DNA of 64,000 nt from Owenia fusiformis (GCA_903813345.2 CAIIXF020000006.1:15564348-15628347); one strand, 5' to 3'. Shown: positions 25,745 to 38,362, counted from the first letter of the stretch. The notes: generated by a model not told the origin, from the letters alone. A program made the numbers and translations.

Positions 25745-26690
25745 GTGATTTGAAAAGGCAACCCCACATTTATGCACATGCTATCTATTGCAAGACTTAC
25801 GCCTGCCACCGTCGCCATGTTAATCAGTGTTTTTAAGTAGTGCAAGGATCCTGCCATGACCGTGGTAGTGTTAATGTAAGCCTGGTATAAACGTGACAGG
25901 CTGGTTTAACCGTGACAATGCTGTATTATATTGCAAGGCCTGTCATGACCCTGGAAGTGTTATCGTGGAAGCCTGGCATGACCGTAGCCTTTATTGTGGT
26001 TTATAATAGAATGTGAACATTAATGTATAGTAATAATTTTGATTTTGACATGATTAAGGTAGTTAGACACCATGATCATAGTATTAAACTGTTTAATTGT
26101 AATGACGATCACTTAAAATTGTTAAGGATATTCCTGGCATTAATGTCATACATATTTACTAGTCATTGCAATACATTATAACGGTCATAGTAGGACTAAG
26201 GCTTAATTTCTACATAACCACCCTAATACCTGGCCTTGCAATACTATATTACATTGTCACGGTCATGCCGGGTTTTCAAATACACATTGTCACGGTCACT
26301 TAAAACAATCATAAATTTCTACATTACCACTCTCATACCCGAACTTGGAATACTATATCACATTGCCATGGCAGTCATACCAAGCCTTGCAATACTATAT
26401 TACATTGTCACGGCCATGCCAGGCCTTGCAGTACTATATTACATTGCCACGGTCATACCAGGCCTTGCAGTACTACAGTATATTACATTGTCACGGTCAT
26501 GGCAGGCATTGCAATATACATGTAATACAGCATTGTCGCGGTTATACCAGGCTTTCACGATAACATTACCACGGTCATGGCAGGATCCTTGCGCTACTTA
26601 AAAACACTGAATAACATGGTGACGGTTACGCCAGGCGTTAGTCTTGCAACAGATAGGGTCTCCATTTATGGGGGTATTTCCCAAAAGTTC
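25745..26690. repeat. Inverted-repeat element with ~54 bp minisatellite core
   Basis: Left end (about 25745-25880: 'cccacatttatg', 'ttgcaagacttacgcctg', 'gtttttaagtagtgcaagg') and right end (about 26565-26690) are imperfect reverse complements of ~120 bp. Between them are diverged tandem units of roughly 50-60 bp with 'attacattgtcacggtcat' and 'ccaggccttgcaatactat', clearest at 26225-26600. The ORFs here are products of the repeat. No transposase. Confidence 0.7.
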
Positions 26691-26816
26691 AGAGATATAT
26701 TTGTAGATTTACCACTGAGTGTGGCCATAGAATATAAATAAGACACTCTTTGTTGTTTTGAATTCACCTTTAAATTGCCCGGCTGGGTTATTTTTATTGA
26801 TGTAAACATTATAAAC

Positions 26817-27060
26817 TCATCTTCATTGATCTTTACATGCAGTCCTAGTTCATAGAATCGTCTACCTCGCATGATGTTTTTCATAGTGAAATAAAATTTC
26901 TCCGATTTCCAACATTTTTCTGTCGACTAGGCTGCCATCTATATGTAAGCTCATTGAGAACAGACAAAAACGGGACGACTTCTAGTAAATGAAAATGTTC
27001 AATATCTCATCAACAAGACAATCCGTTACCATTTCAATTCATGAGATATTAACCTGACAG
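26817..27060 (-). repeat. Dispersed repeat, reverse copy of 63480-63725
   Basis: Shares 'atatgtaagctcattgagaa', 'caatatctcatcaacaagac' and 'ccatttcaattcatga' with the reverse complement of 63480-63725, in the same order. Non-coding, of unknown class. Confidence 0.6.
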
Positions 27061-27609
27061 TTTTTAGAATATTCCTTCAATTTATTGAACCCCGGCTAGA
27101 AATTTTACATTAGTTCACGGTGTTCCAGACTTCAAGTCAATAATTGGCTAGAGACTTGAGAAATTGAAATTGTAGATAATCCTATAGTATCAGATATAAG
27201 AGAGCATATACTCTCGAATCAGATTGGGCTAACTAGTAACTGTGTGTACCAGTTTAAATCATATTTTATCGCAGTATGCTTCCTCTAATTGATGGTTTTA
27301 TGCCAAAAAGTTTTAGAGAATTGAAACCTCTGAACTTGCCAAGCCAACCAGAGCTTGTCATTGAAAGAAGGAAACTTTTCTATACATTGTCATTTTTTAC
27401 CCATTGTTTACCCAGTTTGACCAATGTTAAACATTATTTAAACATGTTTCTGTTCGCTGTTTGGTTGAGAAAATGTCAGCGCGGTTGGTTTAGATTAATC
27501 CAAGCTATGATTGCTACCAGTCCGTGGGGGCTACTGTCTTTAGAATTAACCTTTGTTTAGAACTGTTACTGTTAGCTGTGGTAGATTAATCCCTTTCGCT
27601 CATATATTT

Positions 27610-27918
27610 CTTTTAGCCTGAAGGTTCTGGGTTCAATTCCCACATGGGGCAATGAATTTAGCACACTATCTTTCATGACTGTTTCTGGCATGTGTTACAC
27701 TATGGTTGGCAGTTGGCCATTCCCCGGGGAAGTGCACTGGGGTTGTTATATTGGTGTCAGAAGTGAAATGTACGGGCCCGTTGCATATTCAGTGTGACAA
27801 CGGGGCATTGATGATGTAACAACCCTAGTTAGCAGGTTGCTACTGTAGCGCATCTGTAGTGGCTTCAGCTCAGTGGTAGAGCATCAGACTTTGAACCTGA
27901 GGGTCCTGGGTTTGAATG
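27610..27918 (+). mobile_element. Miniature LTR retrotransposon (TRIM-like), copy 2, both LTRs truncated
   Basis: Left LTR remnant 27610-27750 starts within the tRNA-like part (B-box 'ggttctgggttcaattccc') and ends '...gttata'. The primer-binding-site-like TTGGTGTCAGAAGTG starts at 27751. The right LTR starts TGTAACAACCC at 27815 and breaks off near 27918 within the tRNA-like part. The internal region is 64 bp, even shorter than in copy 1 (116 bp). Same orientation and layout as 23368-23819, but diverged from it. Confidence 0.7.
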
Positions 27919-28468
27919 AGGTTGTTTTGAAGTGTTTTCCTCACATATCTGCCTTCTTTGTTATGGCATTGGTCTTATATCTGGACTTTTGGTATGGCAC
28001 TGGGCCCTACATTTAGACATTTGGTATGGAATTGGTCTTGTATTTGGACATTTGGTTTGTGTTTTGGGCATTATTTTGGCTGGTATGGGAACACTTTAAA
28101 ACTTGTCAGAATGGTATGGGAATATATTGATTTCTGGTAGAACCGCAAAATTTTGTATACAGTGAACCCCCAGGGTTGGGCATTACCCAGAGTCGCCCTC
28201 TGGTTGCTACAGAAGCATCTCCAAAATTAAAGAAATGTTAAGAAAACAGCTTCACTTACATGCCTTACATGTAGGAGTCTAACTCAAATTCATTTTTGGT
28301 AGTGATGAAACTTATTCAAACAGGGTTGAAACCAACTGCACAGTGTATATGATGAGTAGAATGAATATATCATGTAATTTAGATAATTTACTCAATCAAT
28401 GGACAGAATCTGATTATGCTGTTGTTTGATTTTCAGAAATGACATGATCCCATATAAAAGTGATTACA
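27919..28468. other. Upstream region of the death-domain/NB-ARC gene
   Basis: Includes a short direct repeat region (about 27958-28060) of 'tggacttttggtatgg'/'tggacatttggtatgg' type. A transcription start and 5' untranslated exon are presumably here ('tttgattttcag' at about 28427-28437 could be an acceptor), but nothing is certain. Confidence 0.35.
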
Positions 28469-31400
28469 ATGGGTAAGTGTTATAGCAAGCAGAACAAGGA
28501 GAAAGTTGACAAAGATGATGTTCCTTATAGTAGAAAAGGCAAATCCAAAGAGCATGACACTGATGAAAATGGCAGTGGTGCCTCTCAACTAGGTTCTCCC
28601 CAAAATAGGAAGGCTACCCCTACAACCAGTGCCACCAATAAACAATTGAACGACATTGGGTCTGCCAACACAATTCAACAAGTGAGTAAATTTCAAGATA
28701 TTTTATCAATTTACTGATGGAACAAGAAGACTGATATCGTGGATAAACATGTCTGTCATCAAATTCTTATTTTTATAGGATCAAGGAGAACAGGCTGAAG
28801 CGCAAAATCAACATAATGAACTTCTGCAAGGGGCAGGAGATCAGAGTCAAGGAACTGAAAATCAGAGCCAAAGCACTCAAAATCAGAGTCAAGGGTCTGG
28901 AGATGACCTTGACCTAGTAGTAGAGTCAGGTGCCACAAATGATACTTCTCCAGGTTTGTTTGTTTGTTTGGTTGGTTGATTGATTGCTTGCTTGTTTAGA
29001 GTAACAACAACCTCACATAGCCATTCTGATATCCTGTATGTTCAGACTGTTGACTGAAAATGCTACGTTTACAATAACTAAACATTATTTGGGTTCGCCA
29101 GTGTAATCCAATACACAGTATAGCCTTTTTATATCCATAACTGTTACTGTTTGACGCAACCTACTTCGTGTTTCTTCCTCAGAATTTTAACTTCTGGCGT
29201 AAATTTAAGGTTGCGTCAAACAGTAACAGTTATGGATATAAAAATAATTACCAAACTGAAGAAATATGTTCAGACAGTATAGCCTTGTTTTACTAATTGA
29301 GAAATGTATTCATGGTGCTGCCACCACACATAACAATAAATTATATTTTTCCTTTCCAGATCACTTCTTTGATCCTAAATTCCTGAACAATATCAGTAAA
29401 CATATCGGGTTAACATGGCGTAGCTTAGGTGTTGAACTGAACTTTTCACGTCATGAACTGGACAACATGGAAAAGGATTATCCCAATCTCCAAGCTCAGT
29501 GTGCATTCCACATGTTGAGCACATGGCAGGAGAAGTTGTCTTCAAACAAGGATGCTCGGAGTGAATTAGCTGCAGCAATGAGGGAAGCAGATAGAGGAGA
29601 TCTAGCTGAGGATGTGGAAAATTATGATAATTCAAAGGTTAGAGTCCATCATTGATAAATTTCCTATTGAGTTATATGTGCAACGATTATAAGAAAGCAA
29701 AAAGGGTAACATATGGAAAACTCAAGATGTTGCTTATTTCCTGCTTTTTGTTTTTAGTTTACTAGGAATACAGACAGACCTACAAGAAGTCCTAGTTCTA
29801 CACAGATACATGTTGTTGGGGATAATACACAGACAACCCATGTGCCACCAAACATCATAAGATCTCCAATTAAACAAGATGTGCCCAGAGGCAACTCTAT
29901 GTTATTCAATGAATCCCGGGGGGAAGCATCTTTCGAAAAACCAGGTGAATTTAATCTACTTTTAGGGGGCCCAATCTTTATTGCTTGATTAAAATCTTCA
30001 AAAATACAAATTACAGTAAAAAACTGTGATTACTGAACATTTTTTACCAAGCTAAATCATTCTCTGTATGTAAAAGTTGACTCATATGAGAGGTTTTGAA
30101 TTTTGTAACATTTTGCTATATACCAACCAGACTCGAGTGGGGATTTACAGAAGCTGTCCATTTGTGCATTGGCTGAATATTGCAATATATTGAATATTGT
30201 TTATAATCTCTGTTCGATTCAAGAAGTTATGGTTCCAATGTAATTATCCTCACTTCAGGGTTGGATGTCTAAATAGTTGTTAAAATTCTTGATTATCCCC
30301 AATAATGGCTAATTAGAGAAATTGACATTTTGGATTTTAATTTTGAGCTTTTATGAAAGTGACATACAGGTGAGTCACTTAAAGGGAAGACTTGAAAATA
30401 AACAATTTTCAGATAGTTATTAAAAATATAAATTCATTTAATTTAACTCAAGGCAATTATTCACAACTGAGTGTTATGTTAAGCTATGTTATGAGAATAC
30501 ATTTATATACATTGTATTTAAGGATATATATCAGTATATTGTATACTCTTTTTAACATATGCTTTCTTGATTGAGTAATCTGATATTTTTTTGATATCAT
30601 TGCAACACCCAGATCCGAAAGTCACAAACCTTAGTCTTAAGTCATGGAAACTTCACTACCAATATCTCTTATTCACCTTTCCATTTTCAGAATACCCCTT
30701 CAGCTTACAGTTCTTAAGGGGCATTGCAGGACAAATGGGTAATGACTGGCGTGATGTTGGCACAGAACTGGACTTCACTCTACCTGAACTGGATAATATT
30801 AAGCAGTTTTTTCCCGATGACCAAGCTAAGTGTGCCTTCAAAATGTTGAACACATGGCAGCAGAAGTTGCCTTCAGGTGATGCCAGGGGTGCCAGGGATG
30901 CCAGGGGTGCCAGGGATGAATTAATTACAGCCCTAAATCAAGCAGATCGAACAGATTTAGCTGAATCGGTGGGAAAATATGAAGGTAGAGCCATATATTC
31001 TGATTTTCACATACTAGTACAAGACAGGATATATTAATAGAACACCTTGTAATTAAGACCTTACAGAAAACATATGTGAAAAGAAATGAATGAAAAGGTC
31101 ATCTACGGGTCCTCGGAAGATATATTGTATATCCCTCGGGATATTCCTGTATCCAAAACCTCCCAATGCATAACCCCTATATAATGCATGCAGGTATCTT
31201 TCTATGCTGGTATTTTGCATGCAGGGATTGGTTGTGGGTCTGTATATTTATTATGTTTGCAGGTAGCGGTATTGAGACTCCTAAAGCAGTTTCCAATATT
31301 AGTCCAATGAGAAAATCAAGTTTTGAGTGTACCAGCTATCGAGAAATGAAACAAAAGCTTGACGATGGATGTCGCTATCTTATACTCTCAGGTAATTTTT

Positions 31401-34400
31401 GGTTGCATCTTAGTGACTCCTTATAAAAAAGATATATGAACGAAGGATATTATAGACATAAAAAACTGTTGAAAGGATTGGCATTGATGTGGCGAACTGA
31501 ATTCAAGGTAAAAAGCATGGTCCTTTATGTAATGGTCACTGATTGACAACAATATAATGCGAAAATTGTTTAAACATATTTTTTATAACTGTTTTTTTGT
31601 TTACATTTTTTAAATTTTTTTTGTGCAATTGTTTTTTGTTCCTTTCTACCAATTCTTGAGAATGAAATAAAATATCTTTCCGAACCTTGTTGGAACAAAA
31701 TAGCATATGCAACATTTTCTAAGACCTCTCAATATTATAGTTATACAAAGGAAAATTTGGTTGATTTAACAAAAAGTATTTAAAAAATTAAAACAAAAAC
31801 GTCCAAAATAGATAAAAAATAAAATCAACCAAACTTTTATTTGTACAATTACAATATTGAGAGACCTAAACATGTTGTGTATATGTCATTTTGTTCCAAT
31901 GAGGTTCGGATAGATGTTTCGTTTCATTCCGAACATACGATACCAAGAAGTGTCTGATATGTTTTCTAAAACGAAATAGAGAAAAGTATATATATTTTTT
32001 AAAATTAAATTGTTACCATGATGATCACTTGATTCACGATTTGTAAAATTTTCAGAATTTTTTGATGACTGGTTTAAAGAGAAACATGTGTTCAATTCAG
32101 TTCGCCATATTGATACCAATCCTTTGTATTCGTTTTTACTCCAAACTTCCTATTCATTGATCCTGTTTTCTAAAAGTCTAAGAATTCTGACTTTATTTCA
32201 TAAAAATGCTATAATTGAAAATTTGACATTTCTGCAGCTTAAATCTTCAACAGCTAGCTTCAGTGTTTGATGAGGACTTCAGTATATAGTGAGCCCACAC
32301 ATATTTTTGTCAAATACTTTCACATGCCGTTAAAAACTTTGTGTGGGGTACTGTATATATTTCTTTTACTCTAATACCTTTTCTGCTTTGGAATTAATCA
32401 TGGAGCCCTTTAACTGAGTAGCTATTGGGATGAAGGTTGATGAAAAGTTGTTTTTTGTGTATTTTTGCATTTTCCACATTATAAAAAGGTATGATGTTGT
32501 CATCAGCTGGGTGTATGGTTAATAGGTGGATGGTGGTGTCTCACAAATATGTTTCTTGATGTGAACATTTTATATATCAAAACACCAGAGGATTACCTTG
32601 AAAACAGACTATATGAGATTTAAATTGGTGATGCTGTAATACAATTATCATACCCAGATCCAAAGTACCGAATTAAAGCAATTCACAGTATCATTCAAAG
32701 TTTCATGCAATTAAAGTAATGTTATCTTTATATCTTATGCCTGATTCATTTACATAATGCGCCTTTGTGAACTATGTTTGGTGGTCAGTGTCTGTAACAA
32801 ATGGCAGGTGGTGGTGACATTTTGCATGTTAATACCTTGTTTATTTTTTAAAGGATCTACAGGGGGAGGAAAAACCTGGAACATAGAGCATTATGTCGAA
32901 GAGAAAAAGAAAAGTGGGGACATAGATGGCGACACTTGGATGTTTGCTGCATCAACAAAGGACAATCTTGTGGACAGTATACGTTTATATATGGAATACA
33001 TCAATTCACCATCTACTAAGCAGTCTGAACAAAACCCATTGAAAAAGTTAAAAGAATGTTTAGCTAAGCGAAAGGGTAAGCATTTGATTGTATTTGATGA
33101 CACTCTGAGCAAAAATTTATACGGTGATATCTTTGGTGCATTTTCATCAGTAAGCAATGTCACAGTTATTTTAACAACACAAGATAGTAAACCATACATA
33201 TGTAAAGATATACTACAAGTAGGTCCAATGCTACCTGATGAGGGAAAACAGTTGTTTCTGGAAATCCTTGAAGACTCTTATAATGTGATGAATGAAATCC
33301 ATCTACCTATCAAAGACAAGGATTTAGAGGCCCTTCTTGTGGAAATAGATTATTGTCCAAGTGCCATAACTTTATCTGCTTATAACATGGCTCATTCAAG
33401 AGTGTCTATACAGAAGTATACTGAAGATGTGAAACAAAAAGGAAAACACCTTGATAATGATGAACTCTTGCCTGCAGGTCCATTAGAAACACACAAAATC
33501 AATATTAAAAATCTGAAAGAAGAAATGGAAGCTGCATATCCAAATATTAGTACATCAGTACTCCAAATATGTGGTTTTTTATACAAGAGAAAGATTCCTC
33601 TGTTCATTTTACAGCTAGTCATGGAACAGGAGAAAGTAGATGAAGATGACATAACTGAGTATATTGATAAGCTAATTGATAAGATGCAACGTAGGTCGCT
33701 AGGGACTTTGTCCACTGATGGTACTGAGGAGGAAAGATTTCTCAATACACAGGGATTGTTTCAAATAGCTTTGCGCTCGGAAATGACAAATACAGAGAAG
33801 TGTGATGTAATTCAAAAGCTTATGGCTGCCTTGGTGTGTTATCTAGGCAAAGATGCCCCTGCTGTGTTTGGGAATGTAAAAATGATGACATTGCTCGTAC
33901 CACACGTTAAGTCAGTTCTTGATCATGCAAATGCAAAGGGATTGAAACACGATCACCTCGGTATTGTCCTGATGGAAATACGCCTGTATGATGTATTGGG
34001 ATACATTTATAGTGTGCAATCAAGTGATTATGAGTTGGCATGTGAAACCTATGAAAAATGCTTGAACCGATTTTACAAAAAAGTTCTCCAAATTGATAAT
34101 CAGAAAAGGTTTGATCATGACATAATCACAAATCTTAGGCGCCAAAAGCAGACGGCACAGTGTACAGCCCCATGCAATGTAGACAACAGTTTTATTAAGG
34201 AGAAGGCAAAGCTTTTGACCCGAAAACTATCAGATGTCACACGTGAAATTAACGACGATAGAATTGTTAGTCGACTATCAAAAGAAGAACTAGAAGAAAA
34301 TATCACCAATAAGGTGCTTACAAAACATGATGTGGAAATAATGGAGAAAAAATGTGCACGCGAGAATGACAAAACAGACCGATATTGTGAAGTACCAAAA

Positions 34401-35057
34401 TGTCTTCAGAGAAACAGAATCAACAAAGAGATATATTTGGAATTAGTTGAATCAAATTTGGCTATGCCCCTCGTGAAAGCTTCCAAATTCTTCATTCATG
34501 AATTACTTGTGTCCATTTTGTACTCGTACGGCCGTCTTGCTTTCTACCCAAGTAATTGGCCACTAGAAAAAAAGGAAATGTTTCAGAATCTATTGAAACT
34601 GTCTATGAAGTTGTGTGAAATGCTTGCTGATGAAGGAGTACATATCTTGCATTATGTTCTCTGTGAGAGAAATGCATTATTGTACTACCTAAATAGTAAA
34701 ACACATTTTGATGGAACTGAAAAATCAGAAAATGAATTTCGAGGTGATATGAAACAAGCTTTAGAAAAGTATAAGCAAATACTGTCTGATGAGAAATATA
34801 ACAAAGAGTTCTTCCAGTATGGTATATTGAAGAAAACTGAAGACGATGCCTACCACAGAGACGTATGTCTTAAGCAATTAGCTAAAATACACACACATAT
34901 TTTGGAAATGGATCATACAGAGGAGGACATTAAGGATGCTTTGAATACTTTGACCAAAATGGAAAATATTGAGAATCCTGACAAACGGTTCAAGCAAGCC
35001 ATGGACAAACTACAAACTGTGATAAACTCAGAAACTACTAGGTCTAATGAGAAATAG
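28469..35057 (+). CDS. Tandem death-domain / NB-ARC-like ATPase protein (1159 residues)
   Basis: Seven exons with matching phases: 28469-28681, 28779-28953, 29360-29637, 29758-29944, 30691-30984, 31263-31391 and 32854-35057 (TAG). The start MGKCYSKQ has Gly2, Cys4 and Ser6, an N-myristoylation/palmitoylation-type signal (inferred membrane anchoring). Residues ~72-130 are Gln/Ser-rich. Death domain 1 spans ~130-222 (ITWRSLG-type core, 'LAEDVENY' end) and death domain 2 ~285-380 (NDWRDVGTELDF...DLAESV), with a short GAR/DAR duplication. The P-loop is GSTGGGKT at 426-433, its glycine codon split by the exon 6/7 junction. Walker B is LIVFDD at 503-508, sensor-like ILTTQD near 531-536 and a CPSAITL block near 593, where NB-ARC proteins have GLPLAL. 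The C-terminal ~500 residues are helical and unassigned. By analogy with APAF1-like STAND ATPases it may be an apoptosis or innate-immune switch; this is inference. Ortholog not named. Confidence 0.85.
29126..29244. repeat. Short perfect-ended inverted repeat in intron 2 of the death-domain gene
   Basis: 'tttttatatccataactgtt' at the left and its reverse complement at the right, with arms of ~37 bp continuing through 'actgtttgacgcaacct'. The total is ~119 bp with a ~45 bp loop. The arms are almost identical, so it is a young MITE or hairpin insertion. Confidence 0.75.
31465..32130. repeat. ~670 bp palindromic element in intron 6 of the death-domain gene
   Basis: The outer arms ('aaaggattggcattgatg...ggcgaactgaattcaa' versus its reverse complement near 32090-32130) and inner arms ('ccgaaccttgttggaacaaaat', 'aagacctctcaatatt' versus 31845-31915) fold back around a centre near 31795. 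Similarity is roughly 80-90 % by eye, so it is an aged fold-back or MITE-type insertion. No coding content. Confidence 0.65.
32785..32850 (+). repeat. Repeat fragment at the end of intron 6
   Basis: 'tctgtaacaaatgg' to 'gacattttgcatgttaat' matches 22760-22795, part of the ATGTCACCACC family. It sits directly against the acceptor of the P-loop exon (exon starts at 32854), so an element copy supplies or borders this splice site. Confidence 0.55.
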
Positions 35058-35950
35058 AAAACACACACTGTACACCTCATAATAGATAGAGCCCAAAAAG
35101 TTACAGAAACTATTCAACCAATGGAAAATGATAAAGCACCACATTTTTTACATTTCACTCATAATTTATCTTGTCATGCATTATCAAAAATGTGTATAGT
35201 TTTGAACATTGTAGATGATTTTCAATTTGGTGTGCTAACTAGTGAATAATCTGCTATATTTGCTTACAAATGTTAATTCGTTTATCTTTCACGTTTCTAT
35301 AAGGAGATATATGGAGATCACAATAATGGAAGAGTCTTAGACTCCTAGCAATGTTCAAAAGCCATAATAATTATTTCACTTTGACTACAGAATCTAGTGT
35401 ATATAATTGTATATCTGACACAAAGAACAATAGAGAGTTTTTGGAATAGTTAATGTCCAAAACTTTTCAAGACAATATATACTTCAGATTCTTGCAATGA
35501 GATCATGTGATCTACGGTGCTGTGGAGTTTTTAAAAAACAATGAATGTTAAGACCTTTACATTTAGATACAATATTTGTGTTTTGATTGTAATTATCATT
35601 TGTAATTATTACATGAGGGTTCCACAACATTCAATGTATGCTTAAATATAATCTACTAATCTTCGAAATCTACTAAGTATAAGATAAATCAGTTATTAAA
35701 TGCTCGATTTTTGATACAGGGTATATCCTTCGGTAAATACAATATATCAACCCTCAGATGTACCCTGTATCAAAAACCTCCCATTAAATAACCTATATAT
35801 GCACCCTCTTATGGGTATCTAGTGCCAAATCTATGAATTTATGTTAGACAATAGTAAATAAATATACAGTATATATGTATAATATATAAAGTATGCTGAG
35901 TTCAATTTCAAATCACTTCACACTATTTTAGCATGTGGTAGTGAGATATA
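35058..35950. other. 3' flank of the death-domain/NB-ARC gene
   Basis: AT-rich, with an imperfect inverted stretch around 35718-35770 ('acagggtatatcc...' versus '...gtaccctgtat'). The poly(A) site is not certain. No further gene. Confidence 0.4.
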
Positions 35951-36572
35951 CAGGGTGGGCAAAAAAAACGCCACTTTTTTTCAAAATGCTATAACCTTTT
36001 TAATTTTTGATACAAAATCATAATTCACATACCAAATGAAACTTGAGGTTGTTATCTAGCCATTGATCATGAATTATACACTTTTACTTGAATAAAATAT
36101 GTCACCAGCGTCTCACTTAAACATGTGGTGTGCCATGAGAAATAAGCATAATTTGCATAATGTTCCTAAACTGATACGCCCTGATGACCACAAGCTAATA
36201 GCCTTTATTCAAACCCAAGTGAGTATAGGGCATGGGGAGGTCTCCAGGAGATGGTATGAAGGCACCCGATCTAAAAAATTGCTTAACTAAAGCTGGCAAT
36301 TAAGACACATTGAAAAAAATATAGCTAACATTTTATTGATACTGCTATATCAGCAAGGTGACTAAAACTAGAATCTATCATCAAATGGGGTGGCGGACCA
36401 ATTGAACTCCTCTTTTTAGATCAAATATAATCCCAGTTGAAGGACCCGTTACATTATATTATTACTAAGAACCCTTGGCACTATATAACAGCAAAATTTT
36501 GGGTATGTAGGTTGGAAAATAAAAAAGTTAGTGTCTTGAAAAAAAAGTGGCGTTTTCTTTTGGCCCACCCTG
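35951..36572. mobile_element. 622 bp Tc1/mariner-like non-autonomous element
   Basis: Terminal inverted repeats start CAGGGTGGGCAAAAAAAACG and end with the near reverse complement (...TTTTGGCCCACCCTG). Homology continues through 'cgccactttttt'. TA dinucleotides flank both ends (35949-35950, 36573-36574), the target duplication of the Tc1/mariner superfamily. An internal 63-codon frame (36099-36290) has no recognisable catalytic motif; it may be a transposase relic or chance. Confidence 0.82.
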
Positions 36573-36574
36573 TA

Positions 36575-38362
36575 TAGATGGAGATATATGCAATATGATA
36601 CCAAGTGCAAAAGATCTTATTTTTGAATTGCTTGCACACTAAAAGCTCAGAATGTCAATATATATTACAATTAAATGCTTGTACCTTTGAAAGATGTGTT
36701 TGTGAAATACAGGCTTTCTCTGACATATTTTTGTATTTTTCTCACATCATTGAATTACATGTACTTATATTACCATGTTATGCTTCTGATGTACATATGT
36801 TTCAATATCTGATGCAGAAAACTTTCAGTTATATATTTTTCCTTGCATCGCATCAGGGTTAATTAATTTGTCTAAATGTCAGATTGTTTCATGTGATGTG
36901 ATTTTATAAGGACTGTATTTTCAAAGATTTTAGTAAAATATACATACAATTATACATGTACTGCACATGAATATTTTATGACAACTGGTAATTAATTGCA
37001 GTATTTATCAAATTCCATGAAATTTCAAAATGGATCTTTTGTTTACTTTCGATCCAAATGAGATTCATGGCATGTAAACAGGTTTCTGTACAGTTTTTAT
37101 TTTTCAAAATATGCATGAATACTTCCAGTTTTGTCCATATTGAAAATTTGTTTCTACAAGGGGCTTCAATGCTTCATAGAAAATAACTTGTGAAAGATGC
37201 ACAGGTGTTCACTAAAATGTAAATAAACAGTTGGATGTTATTCTCATTTGTATATCAAACGTATTCCCTGTTTGAGCTAATTGACCAAGAAACTATTTAT
37301 TGTGGACAAAAAGACCAGGAATGGTGGTTGCCTGGTTGGTATGGCATATGATTTTAGAAAGTCCTATATTTACCATGAATAATTTGTCACAATAAATTCA
37401 ACATGTCTCATCAAAATAATTTTTTTTTCCAAATTTTAGCTTTATATTTTGTTATGTCATCCACACACATGTATCAGAGTGACTTATGAAATTATAAAAC
37501 TTGAATTGCACATGTACAAGCAAATAACAGCAATTAAGTTCCACATTTTGCACTTGTTGCATGTGCCAGTATGTCCATGTGCGTCATACATGATTATATA
37601 TAGAGCAATTAACACTAATTTACATCATTTGCACCTCACAGATGCCATATTTTTTTATATACAGTATACACAAAAACTGTTTGATTGCGTCATGTGTAAA
37701 CATGTATGTATAATACATAATGTAATTCATGGAGTTTGGCATCGGGATATAATTGGAAATAATGTTTGAGAAATACATTCAGCCCAGTTTTACTAAAGAG
37801 TTAGTTGGGAGAATCAAAGGAAAATTAATCAAGGGGTCATTGATCTTCTAGAATCTCTACAGCAACAGGTAAGATTAATATTAATCGTATACCATTGTTA
37901 ATTACAATTTATTCCATAATACTACTGTTTTCCCTGGGAAATAAAATCATATTATCCCTCTTAAAATCATATATACTCTAAAAATCATATTGTCCCTGGA
38001 AAAAAAAAATCATATATACTCGAAAAATCATATTGTCCCTATTTTTTTCAAAAAAGGTAATTTTTTCAAAAAATCATTTTTTTCCAATTTTCGAAAAATT
38101 AATTTTTTTCAGAAATTTTCATTTTTTCAAAAAATTGCAATTTTTCAAAGATTTTCATTTATTTCAACAATTTTCTTTTTGAATCATTTCAAACATTTTC
38201 ATATTTTCAAAAATTTTCATTTTTTCAATTTTTTTTAATATATCTTTTTCCTTGAATTATCTTACGCTCGTTTGGTAAATATCATATTTCCCTCGATCGG
38301 TCAATATCATATTACCCTGGAATAAAATTCATATTGAAAATCAAGCATGAAATAACCTATTA
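36575..38362. other. Intergenic region with a T-rich low-complexity tract
   Basis: No gene supported. At 37970-38330 there is a tract of alternating T runs and 'caaaaa' blocks plus 'atcatattgtccct' repeats, low-complexity and variable. The remainder has no visible structure. Confidence 0.5.

Noticed and set aside
32757-32853. Apparent N-terminus of the ATPase frame starting at 32757
   Set aside because: This is intron read-through. A splice acceptor at 32852-32853 joins in phase to the exon ending at 31391, restoring the GSTGGGKT P-loop, and the upstream stretch is repeat-derived.
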